A stretch of 64,000 bases of DNA from Borreliella andersonii (GTDB taxonomy: Bacteria > Spirochaetota > Spirochaetia > Borreliales > Borreliaceae): the NCBI RefSeq assembly GCF_032595875.1, contig NZ_CP132457.1, positions 372,001-436,000 of the forward strand. The letters run 5' to 3'. The notes under the pieces were generated by a model, which was not told the origin of the DNA, did not search any database, and was given only the letters and a program-made list of their open reading frames with translations. This document shows positions 17,811 through 27,574 of the stretch, piece by piece. The position numbers and the translations under genes were made by a program. Each line of letters begins with the position of its first letter. The stretch's first letter is position 1.

Positions 17811-18836
17811 TTACAACTTCAATATTTGTTTTATAAAAATTTCATAGCCCTCCTGATTGCAAGGAACAATGATCTCTTTATTGATTATTTTTCTCTCAAG
17901 AACTTTTATGTATTCAAATTCATTCGCATTAGGAAGCCCAACAACACCATCTCTTAATCCCATTTGAACAACCTTTCCACCTTCCCAAACATCATTATTT
18001 TTAATATATTCACTAGTAATCAAATACAATGCGTCCCCAACGTTTTTTATAACAGAAGTAATAAAATTTTTAGGAGCAAGATGTGACTGATCCTGATCAG
18101 CTCCAATAACATAGTAACCATCACCAAGGTTTTTTGCTGCTTCAATAACACCAATTCCTGCCAAACCAGCTGCAAAATGAATTACATCTATTCCTTTAGA
18201 ATACATTTTACTGGCTATGACTCTACCAATATCAACATCGGAAAAAGAATTGGAATATTCGCTTATAATCTGTATATCTTTATTAGCATACTTTGCACCA
18301 GCTTCATAACCATAACGAAATGCGTCTACTATATCACCCTTCACCCCCCCTATAAAACCTATTTTGCCAGAAAAGCTTTTTTTAGCTGCAATATAGCCAG
18401 CCAAAAAAGCACCTTGCTCTACTCTGAAAACAACAGCAATCAAATTTTTGGGAATCTGAACATCATCACCATAAATAGGATCTATTATTCCATAGCTAAT
18501 TTCTGGATTCTCCGATGAAACCGATAAAGATGCGTCCGTAAGCTTGTACCCCACAAGCCAAATCAAGTCTGAACCATTCGCTTTTAAACTATCAAGATCT
18601 GAAACATAACTAGAATAAACTCCAGAGACAGCACTAGAAAAAACTTTTTCAACGCTTTCTGGAAAATCTTTTTTTAAGCGTAATAAAGCCTCATTGGCAC
18701 TAGAATTAAAAGATTTGTCATCAAGAACACCATCTACCAACATGGATATCTTAATTTTTCTTGAACCATACTCTATTTCATTCCTACTAAAGCAAGAAGT
18801 CAACAAAATACCGAATATAAAAATTGCAATCCTCAT
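17811..18836 (-). CDS. bmpB: Basic membrane lipoprotein BmpB
   Basis: A 341-residue lipoprotein of the BMP/PnrA substrate-binding family. A signal peptide ends in a lipobox LLTSC with Cys15 as the lipidated residue. The mature part begins SMLVDGVLDDKSFN and carries the family segments [37 protein letters not shown] and VIGADQDQSHLAP. Family members bind purine nucleosides and serve ABC import; the paralogous Borrelia proteins are thought to do likewise and some are surface antigens. It is the last gene of the bmpD-C-A-B cluster, 85 bases after bmpA. Confidence 0.95.
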   Translation of the reverse strand: MRIAIFIFGILLTSCFSRNEIEYGSRKIKISMLVDGVLDDKSFNSSANEALLRLKKDFPESVEKVFSSAVSGVYSSYVSDLDSLKANGSDLIWLVGYKLTDASLSVSSENPEISYGIIDPIYGDDVQIPKNLIAVVFRVEQGAFLAGYIAAKKSFSGKIGFIGGVKGDIVDAFRYGYEAGAKYANKDIQIISEYSNSFSDVDIGRVIASKMYSKGIDVIHFAAGLAGIGVIEAAKNLGDGYYVIGADQDQSHLAPKNFITSVIKNVGDALYLITSEYIKNNDVWEGGKVVQMGLRDGVVGLPNANEFEYIKVLERKIINKEIIVPCNQEGYEIFIKQILKL

Positions 18837-18921
18837 AAGAGTACTTCTCCATTTTTAATCATTCAAATAAAACCAATATGTTTTTATACTTTAAAATAAA
18901 ACATATAAATTAATTCTTTAT

Positions 18922-19941
18922 TCAAATAAACTCCTTAAGAAATTTCTCATAACTTTCTTTATTAGATGGAACAATAATTTCTTTGTTGATTATTTTATTA
19001 GAAAGACTATCAATTTCTTTTTCAAGTTCAAAAGGAATCATCTTAGGATTTCTTACAAACCCCACAACTCCTTCTTTAAGGCCATAATTTATTAATTTGC
19101 CACCTTCGAAAGTATTAGTCTTTAAATAGTTAGATGTAAAAATATTTAAAGATCTACCAACATCTTTAGTTGTAGATGTTATTACATTATTCGGAGCAAG
19201 ATATGATTGATCCTCATCAACTCCAATAATGTAATGCCCAGAACCAAGTTCTTTTGCAACTTCAATAGCTCCAATTCCTCCAAGACCTGCCGCATGATGA
19301 ATAATGTCTATCTCATCAGAATACATTCTAGTTGCAACACTTCTACCAGCTTCAATGTCGGCGAAACTACCAATATACTGAGCAGATATCTTTATGTCTT
19401 TGTTGGCATACTTAGCACCAGCCTCATAACCATACCTGAAAGCATCTACTATCTCACTTTCTATTCCCCCTAAAAATCCAATTTTACCCGTTTTAGAAAG
19501 TTTAGAAGCAATATAACCTGTTAAAAATGCACCTTCTTGAGCTCTAAAGGTCATACCCACCAAATTTGCAGGAATAGTATCGCTAGAATAAACAGGATCA
19601 ACAATTGCATATTTCATATCAGAATTTTGAAGAGAAGCAGCCTTGGCCACATCGCTAAATCTATACCCAATAAGCCAAATTAAATCTGAACCTGCATCTT
19701 TAAGCCCTTCAAGATCAGATAAATAAGAATTTGATGAGGATTCTTTTAAAACAAGTTCAATCTTAAACTCCTCTTTAACTTTTTTTATACCATTTAAAGC
19801 ACTCTCATTAAAAGATTTATCATCAAAAGTTCCATCAATTATTAAAGATACCTTAGGAATTTCACTCTCAAGACTACCCTTGCCACTACAAGATAAAAAA
19901 ATAATAGTATCAAACAAAATCAACAACAATAATTTATTCAT
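18922..19941 (-). CDS. bmpA: Basic membrane lipoprotein BmpA (P39)
   Basis: A 339-residue lipoprotein, the immunodominant P39 antigen used in Lyme serology. The lipobox is FLSC, with Cys18 followed by SGKGS. The PnrA-family nucleoside-binding motifs are present: [51 protein letters not shown] and [12 protein letters not shown] strong AGGGGGA-type site precedes the ATG. Only 41 bases separate it from bmpC. Compared with my memory of B31 BmpA there are scattered substitutions (for instance in residues 4-20 and around 100-120), suggesting another Lyme-group species or lineage. Confidence 0.97.
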   Translation of the reverse strand: MNKLLLLILFDTIIFLSCSGKGSLESEIPKVSLIIDGTFDDKSFNESALNGIKKVKEEFKIELVLKESSSNSYLSDLEGLKDAGSDLIWLIGYRFSDVAKAASLQNSDMKYAIVDPVYSSDTIPANLVGMTFRAQEGAFLTGYIASKLSKTGKIGFLGGIESEIVDAFRYGYEAGAKYANKDIKISAQYIGSFADIEAGRSVATRMYSDEIDIIHHAAGLGGIGAIEVAKELGSGHYIIGVDEDQSYLAPNNVITSTTKDVGRSLNIFTSNYLKTNTFEGGKLINYGLKEGVVGFVRNPKMIPFELEKEIDSLSNKIINKEIIVPSNKESYEKFLKEFI

Positions 19942-19982
19942 AACCTATTCCCCCTTTACAAATAACACTATACCTAAGTAGT

Positions 19983-21044
19983 TTATAACTTTGATTTAAA
20001 TAAATCAAATGCATATTCACTATCAGGAACAATAATTTCTCCACTTATTATTTTATTTTCTAAATCAACAACTTCATCAACTAATCTATCATTTAAAACA
20101 TCAGGATCCTTAACAATTTCTATTACTCCTTCCTTTAGCCCCCGATCAATAACAATTCCACCCTTAAAAACTCCATTATTAATATACTCTGATGAAATAG
20201 AATAAATAACCTTACCAATATCCTTAAGTATAGAAGTAATAACATTTTGAGGTGCAATATATGATTGATCTTGATTCATACCAATAACATAATATCTAGG
20301 TCCAAGCTCCTTAGCAGCATCATAAACTCCAAGACCAGTTATACCGGCTATTGGGAAAATAACACCTACTTTATCCTCTTTATACATAAATAGGGCCATT
20401 GTTTTGCCCTTCTCTTTATCAAAAAGAGAAGGTGCTTTTTTTGAAATCAATCTTAATTTAGGATTGGCATAAAAAATTCCAGCCTTAAAGCCAAACTTAA
20501 AATCATTTAAATGCTCGCTCATAGGACCTGTTAAAAACCCAATCTTTTCTTTTCTGCTCATCTTAGCAGCAATATACCCAGCCAAAAATGCAACTTCTTC
20601 ATTTCTAAACTTAATAGCCAAGGAATTCTTAGGAACTTGAATATCACCATAATCAAAAGCATCTATAATACCATAATAAATATCTGGACGTTCATAGGAA
20701 AGCTTAATTGACAAGCCAGAAAATTGGTGTCCAATCATCCAAAAAATATTTAAAGGATTTTTTTGAACCTCATAAGCATCCTCTTCCATTGCCTCAGCAA
20801 CAGTAAGGAGTCTTTTGCCCTCAATAGGGTAAGGCCTTAAAGATTTAGTTATAAGTTTTATCCCAAAATTATCTTTAAGTTTTACAACACCATTATGAAC
20901 GCTTTGATTATAGCCTTTATCATAAAAGCTACCATTAGCCAAAACACCTACAACAACCTTGTCAGATTTAATAGATTTTTTATTAGATTTAAAACAAGAA
21001 AATACTAATAAAGATAAAGTAATAAAAATAAACCTTTTAAACAA
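19983..21044 (-). CDS. bmpC: Basic membrane lipoprotein BmpC
   Basis: A 353-residue member of the same lipoprotein family, with lipobox LVFSC (Cys17). It is the most diverged of the four. The family segments remain recognisable ([40 protein letters not shown]), but the ligand-side [10 protein letters not shown] segment is changed to GFKAGIFYAN. Translation appears to begin at a TTG (21044-21042) with AGAGGA six bases upstream. A 344-base gap to the bmpD stop-side gene boundary contains two hairpins, so bmpC may have its own promoter and be partly separated from bmpD. Confidence 0.94.
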   Translation of the reverse strand: MFKRFIFITLSLLVFSCFKSNKKSIKSDKVVVGVLANGSFYDKGYNQSVHNGVVKLKDNFGIKLITKSLRPYPIEGKRLLTVAEAMEEDAYEVQKNPLNIFWMIGHQFSGLSIKLSYERPDIYYGIIDAFDYGDIQVPKNSLAIKFRNEEVAFLAGYIAAKMSRKEKIGFLTGPMSEHLNDFKFGFKAGIFYANPKLRLISKKAPSLFDKEKGKTMALFMYKEDKVGVIFPIAGITGLGVYDAAKELGPRYYVIGMNQDQSYIAPQNVITSILKDIGKVIYSISSEYINNGVFKGGIVIDRGLKEGVIEIVKDPDVLNDRLVDEVVDLENKIISGEIIVPDSEYAFDLFKSKL

Positions 21045-21206
21045 AATTAATCCTCTCCTTACAAAATTTATTTAAAAAATTTAAAACTTTCTAAAAATTA
21101 AAATATTAACCTTATGTTACTAATAAGTAGTATTCTTTATTTACAAAATAAAAATTTAAACAAACCCTTTCTAAAAGATAGTTCTAGCATTAATAAAAAC
21201 ACGGTA

Positions 21207-21229
21207 GTAGGAAAAATTATTTTTCCTAC
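21207..21229. repeat. Perfect 10-bp inverted repeat in the bmpD-bmpC spacer
   Basis: GTAGGAAAAA (21207-21216) and TTTTTCCTAC (21220-21229) flank a three-base loop. On the minus strand it is followed after a few bases by a T-rich stretch. It could be a terminator for bmpD, an mRNA processing hairpin, or an operator for bmpC. Confidence 0.6.
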
Positions 21230-21300
21230 ATCACACTATAATATCCAAATTTAAAACCTTCTGCAAGATTAATTAAATATAAATTACAATAATTAATAAA

Positions 21301-21323
21301 TTCTCTAAAGCATCTTTAAAGAA
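21301..21323. repeat. 10-bp inverted repeat just after bmpD
   Basis: TTCTCTAAAG (21301-21310) and CTTTAAAGAA (21314-21323) pair with one mismatch around a three-base loop, 40 bases after the bmpD stop. T-rich sequence flanks it on the minus strand. A plausible bmpD terminator or attenuator. The rest of the 319-base spacer (21045-21363) holds no gene that I can support. Confidence 0.45.
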
Positions 21324-21363
21324 TTAAAAAAATTTTTCACAAACTAACTCAATAAAAATCAAG

Positions 21364-22389
21364 TTAATTTTCCATTTGCAAAATAAAGTTATCATAAGAT
21401 GTCTTGTCATAAGGCACTTTTATTATACCATTCATTATACTTTGCCCGATTTTCAACGATTTGTTATAAACTTCAGAAAAATCTGATCTTAAGTTTTCAT
21501 TTAAAACCAAATCAAGACCATCTTCTTTAAGCCCAAAAAACATGGTCTTACCTCCATCCAAAACTCCAGTTTCTAAATAATTTTTTGTTAAACCATATAT
21601 TAATGAATCAACTTTCTTTACAGCAGAAACAATAACATTATTAGGGGCAAGATATGATTGATCCTGATCTACTCCAATAATATAATGATCGGGCCCTAAT
21701 TCTTTTGCGGCCTCAATTACTCCTATACCAGAAAGACCTGCAGCTGCAAATATGATATCAACCCCATCTCGATACATATTAGATGCCGTTGAGCGTCCAA
21801 GTCCAACGTCTCCAAATGTACCAACGTATTGGGGGGTCACTTTAATATTAGAGTTTGCATACTTAGCACCAGCTTCATATCCGTACATAAAAGATTCTAA
21901 AACTTTTCCCCTCACTCCCCCAACAAATCCGATCTTACCAGTTTTAGAAGCCTTTGACGCAAAGTATCCTGCTAAAAAAGCTACCTCTTCAGATCTAAAA
22001 CTAATATTAAGAAGATTTTTGGGTATTTGAATTTCATCATAAAATCCTTCTATAATTGCATAATTAACAGCAGCATTCTCACTAGCTCTTTGGAAAAGAA
22101 TGTCTGACAATTTAAAACCAACTCCCCAAATCAAATTTGAATTACCATCCTCTAAGTTTGCAATATCTCCCAAATAAGCATTACCTGTAGAAGATTTTTC
22201 AATTATATTTATATTTAAATCTGCCTTTAATTGCCTTATCGCCTTAGAAGAACTTTCATTAAATCCTTTATCATCAAAAGCACCATCGACTATAAGCGAA
22301 ACTGTTTTTACCTCTGACTTACTATCATCAGAGCCAGAACAAGCAACAATAAACAAAAAAATTAAAAAATAATAAACTTTTTTTAACAC
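21364..22389 (-). CDS. bmpD: Basic membrane lipoprotein BmpD
   Basis: A 341-residue lipoprotein of the BMP/PnrA family; lipobox FIVAC with Cys17. Motifs: [51 protein letters not shown] and [11 protein letters not shown]. BmpD is the family member for which purine-nucleoside binding has, as I recall, been shown structurally. Start chosen at a GTG (22389-22387) because GGAGGA lies seven bases upstream; an ATG five codons earlier (22404) overlaps that site. First gene of the bmp cluster, following the ribosomal operon terminator. Confidence 0.95.
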   Translation of the reverse strand: MLKKVYYFLIFLFIVACSGSDDSKSEVKTVSLIVDGAFDDKGFNESSSKAIRQLKADLNINIIEKSSTGNAYLGDIANLEDGNSNLIWGVGFKLSDILFQRASENAAVNYAIIEGFYDEIQIPKNLLNISFRSEEVAFLAGYFASKASKTGKIGFVGGVRGKVLESFMYGYEAGAKYANSNIKVTPQYVGTFGDVGLGRSTASNMYRDGVDIIFAAAGLSGIGVIEAAKELGPDHYIIGVDQDQSYLAPNNVIVSAVKKVDSLIYGLTKNYLETGVLDGGKTMFFGLKEDGLDLVLNENLRSDFSEVYNKSLKIGQSIMNGIIKVPYDKTSYDNFILQMEN

Positions 22390-22427
22390 AAAAATATCCT
22401 CCATACTTTTAATAAAAAATACAAAAA

Positions 22428-22457
22428 ATAGTACTCATATACACGCTATATAAACAA
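22428..22457 (-). promoter_or_regulatory. Candidate promoter of the bmp cluster
   Basis: On the minus strand TTGTTT (22457-22452) and TACTAT (22433-22428) are 18 bases apart, about 40 bases before the bmpD GTG. The -35 box lies directly after the rpsG terminator hairpin, so initiation and upstream termination are packed together. Confidence 0.4.
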
Positions 22458-22459
22458 AA

Positions 22460-22486
22460 AAAAGACACCTTTTTAAGGTGTCTTTT
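22460..22486 (-). terminator. Intrinsic terminator of the rpoBC-rpsLG operon
   Basis: A perfect 12-base-pair stem (AAAAGACACCTT with AAGGTGTCTTTT) with a three-base loop starts at the rpsG stop codon. It is followed on the minus strand by a run of T. The strongest terminator in the window. Confidence 0.9.
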
Positions 22487-22959
22487 TACCATCTATAATG
22501 AGTAAAAGCTTTATTTGCTTCAGCCATTCTATGAGTATCTTCTTTTTTCTTAAAAGCAGCTCCAGTAGAATTGTATGCATTTAAAAGTTCGTTTGACAAC
22601 TTTTCTTTCATAGACCTACCGCTAGACTTTCTAGCAGCAAAAATAATCCACTTCATAGCTAAAGCTTCTCTTCTCTCTTCTCTAACTTCAACAGGAACTT
22701 GATATGTAGCACCACCCACTCGTCTACTTCTTACTTCTACCAACGGCTTAATATTATCTAAAGCCTTATAAAAAACAGCCATTTTGTCGCTTTCTTCAAG
22801 TTTATCAGCAAGTAAATCGATTGAACTATAAAGTATACTTTCACTTATTGATTTTTTTCCATCATACATCATTCTGTTTGCAAACTTTGCAACAATTCTA
22901 GAATTATACCTGGCATCAACAAAAATTTTCTTTTTAATTTTTTTATTTTTTCTTGACAT
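22486..22959 (-). CDS. rpsG: 30S ribosomal protein S7
   Basis: A 157-residue primary 16S rRNA-binding protein that organises the 3' major domain (head) of the small subunit. The family segments [26 protein letters not shown] and RRxALAMKWI are clear, and the protein ends in the usual KAFTHYRW. It is the last gene of the long operon, 24 bases after rpsL. Unlike the common str operon, fusA and tuf do not follow; bmpD comes next. Confidence 0.97.
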   Translation of the reverse strand: MSRKNKKIKKKIFVDARYNSRIVAKFANRMMYDGKKSISESILYSSIDLLADKLEESDKMAVFYKALDNIKPLVEVRSRRVGGATYQVPVEVREERREALAMKWIIFAARKSSGRSMKEKLSNELLNAYNSTGAAFKKKEDTHRMAEANKAFTHYRW

Positions 22960-22983
22960 ATTTAATATTAACCCACCTTCCAG

Positions 22984-23358
22984 TTAAGCTTTAGGCTTTT
23001 TAGTTCCATACTTAGATCTACCCTTTCTCCTATTATTAACACCAAGAGTATCCTTAGCTCCCCTAACAATATGGTACCTTACTCCAGGCAAATCTTTAAC
23101 TCGACCACCTCTAATTAAAACCACAGAGTGTTCTTGTAAATTATGCCCAATTCCTGGAATATATGCTGTTACTTCAAATCCATTTGAAAGTCTAACACGT
23201 GCTACTTTTCTTAAAGCTGAATTAGGCTTTTTGGGAGTTACGGTCATTACACGCGTACAAATTCCTCTTCTTTGAGGGCAATTTTGAAGTGCAGGAGATG
23301 CGGTCTTCTCCGTTTGACTTTTCCTAGGCTTTCTAATTAACTGATTAATTGTAGGCAT
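22984..23358 (-). CDS. rpsL: 30S ribosomal protein S12
   Basis: A 124-residue decoding-centre protein. The two streptomycin-related loops are [20 protein letters not shown] (lysine near 42-43) and [18 protein letters not shown] (lysine near 87-88); both carry the wild-type lysine, so no ribosomal streptomycin resistance is visible. 67 bases separate it from rpoC, room for an internal processing or promoter site that I cannot define. Confidence 0.97.
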   Translation of the reverse strand: MPTINQLIRKPRKSQTEKTASPALQNCPQRRGICTRVMTVTPKKPNSALRKVARVRLSNGFEVTAYIPGIGHNLQEHSVVLIRGGRVKDLPGVRYHIVRGAKDTLGVNNRRKGRSKYGTKKPKA

Positions 23359-23425
23359 TTATCAACGCTCTCCTTTTCTTGAAACTATTAACAAAATGTT
23401 AACAAATATATCACTTATTTTCAAG

Positions 23426-26400
23426 TTAAACTTTAGAATCGATATTTTCACTAATTTTAATTTTTTTATAAAGACCCATACCAGTTCCAGTAGGAATTAA
23501 ATGTCCAATTACAACATTTTCTTTTAATCCCCTAAGATCATCTATTTTCCCGGCAATAGAAGCATCTGTTAATACTTTTGTTGTTTCCTGGAAAGAAGCT
23601 GCAGAAATAAAAGAATCTATATTAAGAGATGTCTTAGTTACTCCTATAAGAATTGGACTTGCTATTGCTGGTTCACCACCTTGTTCTATTACTTTTCTAT
23701 TTTGCTCATAAAAAGTATGCTTATCTACCTTTTGCCCATAAACAAAATTAGTATCACCAACTGCGACAATCTTAACTTTTTTCATCATTTGCTTAATTAT
23801 CACACCAATATGCTTGTCATTAATGCTAACACCCTGTTTTCGATAAACATCCTGAATTTCTGCCAACAGAAATTCTTGTAAACTAATCCCACCTAAAATT
23901 TCAAGCACATCATGAGGATTAATTCTACCATCACAAAGCATATCTCCTGCTTTTACAACATCTCCATCCCTAACCAAAAGATGTTTCCCGGCTGGAATAT
24001 AATGCCTATGTTCAACCCCATACTCATCTAAAACATTAATAAGTCTTTTACCTTTTTGAATTGATTTAAATTGCACAATTCCGCTTACTTTAGCCATTTC
24101 AGTTAAATTCTTAGGAATTCTTGTTTCAAAAAGATCATTAACACGAGGCAATCCACCTGTAATATCTTGAGTTTTTTCAGAACCTTTAGAAAGTTTCGCA
24201 ATAATATCCCCTATGTTAATACTCTGCCCATCCTCAACTTGAAGATAAGCATCGCCTGGCAATACATAAGATGCAACCTCCATGCCACTACTATCAATAA
24301 TAAAAATTCTAGGATCAAGAGATTCAAAAACATTATCTGTAATTCTTTTTTCAACATTGCCTGTTTCAGTATTTATTTCCTCTTTAAGAGTAGTTCCTAA
24401 AATAATATCCTTAAATTTAATTTTGCCATTAACCTCTGCAATAATAGGCTCTGCAAATGGATCAAATGTACCAATAACTTTACCTGATTCAACATAATCA
24501 CCAACCTCTATTTCAAGCTTTGTGCCCGCTTTCAAGGCAACTTCTTGCTCTTCTGATACTATGAAAAAATTATCGTCTCTTAATTTAACATAACCAATGT
24601 AAGAAGAGAGAATCTCTGCACCCTTTTTATCAACAAACAAAGGAATCCCTTTTATTACTCTTTGAGAATCTAAAACTTTAATCTCTTTTATGTTTTTAAT
24701 TTTTTCTTCATAAAAAACATTGATTATTTTTAAAGTTCCTTTTCTTGTGAAAAGAATTCCATTGTCAACTCTAACATTAAAACCTTCTATGCCATTAAGT
24801 ATAAAGGCATTCTTTAAAGATATTTTATCATCCTCACTACCAGCCTGAGCAACTCCACCAATATGAAAAGTTCTCATGGTTAATTGAGTACCCGGTTGAC
24901 CTATGGACTGAGCAGCAATTATTCCTACAGCCTCCCCAATGTTAACGGGTTTGTTTTTAGAAAAATCTCTACCATAACATTTTTGACAAACACCATGCTC
25001 AGCTTCACACGTTAAAACAGATCTAATCACAAGTTTTTCAATACCAATTTTTTCTAATAACTCTATTTTAGCTTCTGAGATTTCTTCATTTGCATCTAAA
25101 ACAATCTCGCCAGTAATTGGATTTTTTATTCTTTCAATAGAATAACTTCCAACAGCTTTTTCTTTCAAAGATTCCAATATTTCTTCACCATTTTTTACAG
25201 TCTCAACTTTTATTCCGTTTATAGTTCCACAATCTTCTATCCTAACAACAACATCTTGAGCAATGTCTACTAATCTTCGAGTTAAATATCCAGCATCAGC
25301 CGTTTTAAGAGCAGTATCTGCCAAGCCCTTTCTTGCTCCATTTGTAGATATAAAAAACTCTATCACAGAAAGACCTTCTTTAAAGTTAGAAATAATTGGA
25401 AGCTCAATAATATCCCCAGAAGTTTTTGCCATCAATCCTCTCATGCCAGCAAGTTGTCTTATTTGATTTCTACTACCTCTAGCACCAGAATCTGCCATCA
25501 TATATATAACATTAAACCCATCTCTGTCTCTCTTTAAAATTTCCATCATCTTATTAGTAAGTTCTTCGTTGGTCTTTAGCCAAACAGAAACTACATTATT
25601 ATATCGCTCTTCACCAGTAATAACACCTTTTGCATAATCATTTTGAATTTTAGCAATCTCTTTATTAGCCCTTTCTACATAAGTCCTTTTTTCATCAGGA
25701 ACAATAATATCGCTCATACTAATTGTGCACCCAAACTTAGTCGCATACCTAAAGCCAAGCTCCTTGATAATATCAAGCATTTCAATTACGGTAGAAGAAC
25801 CATGAACTACGTAAACTTTTGATATTAAAATTTGTAGCTCCAAATCACTAAGAGTTTTATTTACAAATTCAATTCCCTTGGGCAAAGCCTCATTAAATAT
25901 AACCCTACCAGCTGTAGTTTTTTTGTACTCGTCATCAATTTTTACATAAATAGAAGCATTGTAATCTAGGCTCCTATTATTTATGGCAAGAATAACATTA
26001 CTAAAATTTAAAAACTTTTTACCTTCTCCAACAACATTCTTTTTTTCCATAGTTAAATAATATAGGCCCAAAACAATATCTTGGGATGGAAAAACAATAG
26101 GATGTCCATTGGCAGGATTTAACAAATTATTTGTTGAAAGCATTAAAGCCCAACTTTCAGCTTGTGCTGCTGGAGTAAGAGGCACATGCACTGCCATTTG
26201 ATCACCATCAAAATCGGCATTATATGCATGACAAACAAGGGGATGTAATTTTATTGCCTTACCCTCAACTAACACAGGTTCAAAAGCTTGAATCCCAAGC
26301 CTATGAAGAGTAGGCGCCCTATTTAAAAGAATAGGATGCTCTTTGATAACAAGATCTAAAATTTGCCATACCTCGTCAACTTCTTGCTCTATTAAATTCT

Positions 26401-27559
26401 TTGCTCTTTTGATATTAAAAACAGCCTCACTTTCAATCAACCTCCTTATAACAAAAGGTTTAAAAAGTTCAAGGGCCATTTTTGCAGGCAATCCACATTG
26501 ATGTAGCTTTAGCTCAGGGCCAACAACGATCACAGAACGACCAGAATAATCCACTCTTTTCCCAAGAAGATTTTGCCTAAACCTTCCCTGCTTACCTTTT
26601 AATGCATCGGAAAGCGATTTAAGAGGCCTACTAGATGAACCTTTGACCACCTTTCTTTTATGAGAATTGTCAAAAAGAGAATCTACTGATTCTTGAAGCA
26701 TTCTTTTTTCGTTTCTAACAATAATCTCTGGCGCATTAAGAAGAAGCAACTTTCTTAAACGATTATTTCTATTTATAACTCTTCTGTAAAGATCATTAAG
26801 GTCAGATGTTGCAAAACGCCCTCCATCAAGCTGAACCATTGGCCTAATCTCTGGAGGAATAACAGGAAGAACCTCCATAATCATCCACTCTGGCTTATTG
26901 CCAGAAATTTTAAAATTCTCAATAATTTCAAGACGTCTTAAAAGTTTCTTATCGGTTTTATCATCTTTATCTATCATTTGAATCCTAAGCCTAGACGAAA
27001 GCTCATCAAGATCAAGATTTTCAAGAAGAGTTTTAATAGCTTCAGCTCCCATTGAAGCATTAAAAGACATGCCATATCGCTCCCTAGCCTCTATGTACTC
27101 ATCTTCATTTAAAAGCTGCATTTTTTTAAGATCAGTATCACCCGGTTCAATTACTACATATTTTTCATAATAAAGAATAGAATTTAAACTAGATGCAGTA
27201 ATATCAAGCAAAAGTCCAATCCTAGAGGGTATATATTTATAATACCAAATATGAGCAACCGGAGCTGCTAGCTCAATATGCCCCATCCTTTCACGTCTAA
27301 CCTTAAAATGGGTAACCTCTACATTACAACGATCACAAATAATGCCTTTATATCTAATCGATTTAAATTTACCACAATAGCATTCCCATTCCTTTGTAGT
27401 ACCAAAAATCCTTTCACAAAAAAGCCCATCTTTTTCGGGTCTTAAAGTTCTATAATTAATAGTTTCGGACTTTTTAACCTCCCCATAAGACCAATTTCTA
27501 ATTTGGTCAGGAGAGGCTATTTTAATTTTTATTCTTTCAAAATCTTTTATCTCTTTCAT
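23426..27559 (-). CDS. rpoC: RNA polymerase beta' subunit
   Basis: The 1377-residue catalytic subunit. The active-site magnesium loop NADFDGDQM is present near residue 445. The N-terminal zinc ribbon ([19 protein letters not shown], near 58-76), the second zinc site ([15 protein letters not shown], near 850) and the trigger-loop region ([20 protein letters not shown]) are all complete. The gene follows rpoB after 15 bases. Confidence 0.98.
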   Translation of the reverse strand: MKEIKDFERIKIKIASPDQIRNWSYGEVKKSETINYRTLRPEKDGLFCERIFGTTKEWECYCGKFKSIRYKGIICDRCNVEVTHFKVRRERMGHIELAAPVAHIWYYKYIPSRIGLLLDITASSLNSILYYEKYVVIEPGDTDLKKMQLLNEDEYIEARERYGMSFNASMGAEAIKTLLENLDLDELSSRLRIQMIDKDDKTDKKLLRRLEIIENFKISGNKPEWMIMEVLPVIPPEIRPMVQLDGGRFATSDLNDLYRRVINRNNRLRKLLLLNAPEIIVRNEKRMLQESVDSLFDNSHKRKVVKGSSSRPLKSLSDALKGKQGRFRQNLLGKRVDYSGRSVIVVGPELKLHQCGLPAKMALELFKPFVIRRLIESEAVFNIKRAKNLIEQEVDEVWQILDLVIKEHPILLNRAPTLHRLGIQAFEPVLVEGKAIKLHPLVCHAYNADFDGDQMAVHVPLTPAAQAESWALMLSTNNLLNPANGHPIVFPSQDIVLGLYYLTMEKKNVVGEGKKFLNFSNVILAINNRSLDYNASIYVKIDDEYKKTTAGRVIFNEALPKGIEFVNKTLSDLELQILISKVYVVHGSSTVIEMLDIIKELGFRYATKFGCTISMSDIIVPDEKRTYVERANKEIAKIQNDYAKGVITGEERYNNVVSVWLKTNEELTNKMMEILKRDRDGFNVIYMMADSGARGSRNQIRQLAGMRGLMAKTSGDIIELPIISNFKEGLSVIEFFISTNGARKGLADTALKTADAGYLTRRLVDIAQDVVVRIEDCGTINGIKVETVKNGEEILESLKEKAVGSYSIERIKNPITGEIVLDANEEISEAKIELLEKIGIEKLVIRSVLTCEAEHGVCQKCYGRDFSKNKPVNIGEAVGIIAAQSIGQPGTQLTMRTFHIGGVAQAGSEDDKISLKNAFILNGIEGFNVRVDNGILFTRKGTLKIINVFYEEKIKNIKEIKVLDSQRVIKGIPLFVDKKGAEILSSYIGYVKLRDDNFFIVSEEQEVALKAGTKLEIEVGDYVESGKVIGTFDPFAEPIIAEVNGKIKFKDIILGTTLKEEINTETGNVEKRITDNVFESLDPRIFIIDSSGMEVASYVLPGDAYLQVEDGQSINIGDIIAKLSKGSEKTQDITGGLPRVNDLFETRIPKNLTEMAKVSGIVQFKSIQKGKRLINVLDEYGVEHRHYIPAGKHLLVRDGDVVKAGDMLCDGRINPHDVLEILGGISLQEFLLAEIQDVYRKQGVSINDKHIGVIIKQMMKKVKIVAVGDTNFVYGQKVDKHTFYEQNRKVIEQGGEPAIASPILIGVTKTSLNIDSFISAASFQETTKVLTDASIAGKIDDLRGLKENVVIGHLIPTGTGMGLYKKIKISENIDSKV

Positions 27560-27574
27560 AAAAACTCCAAAAAC

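Noticed and set aside
18922..22389. Paralogous bmp genes as a recombination or antigenic-variation cassette
   Set aside because: The copies are full-length, strongly diverged from one another and each has its own signal peptide. No silent fragments, repeats or flanking recombination sites are visible.
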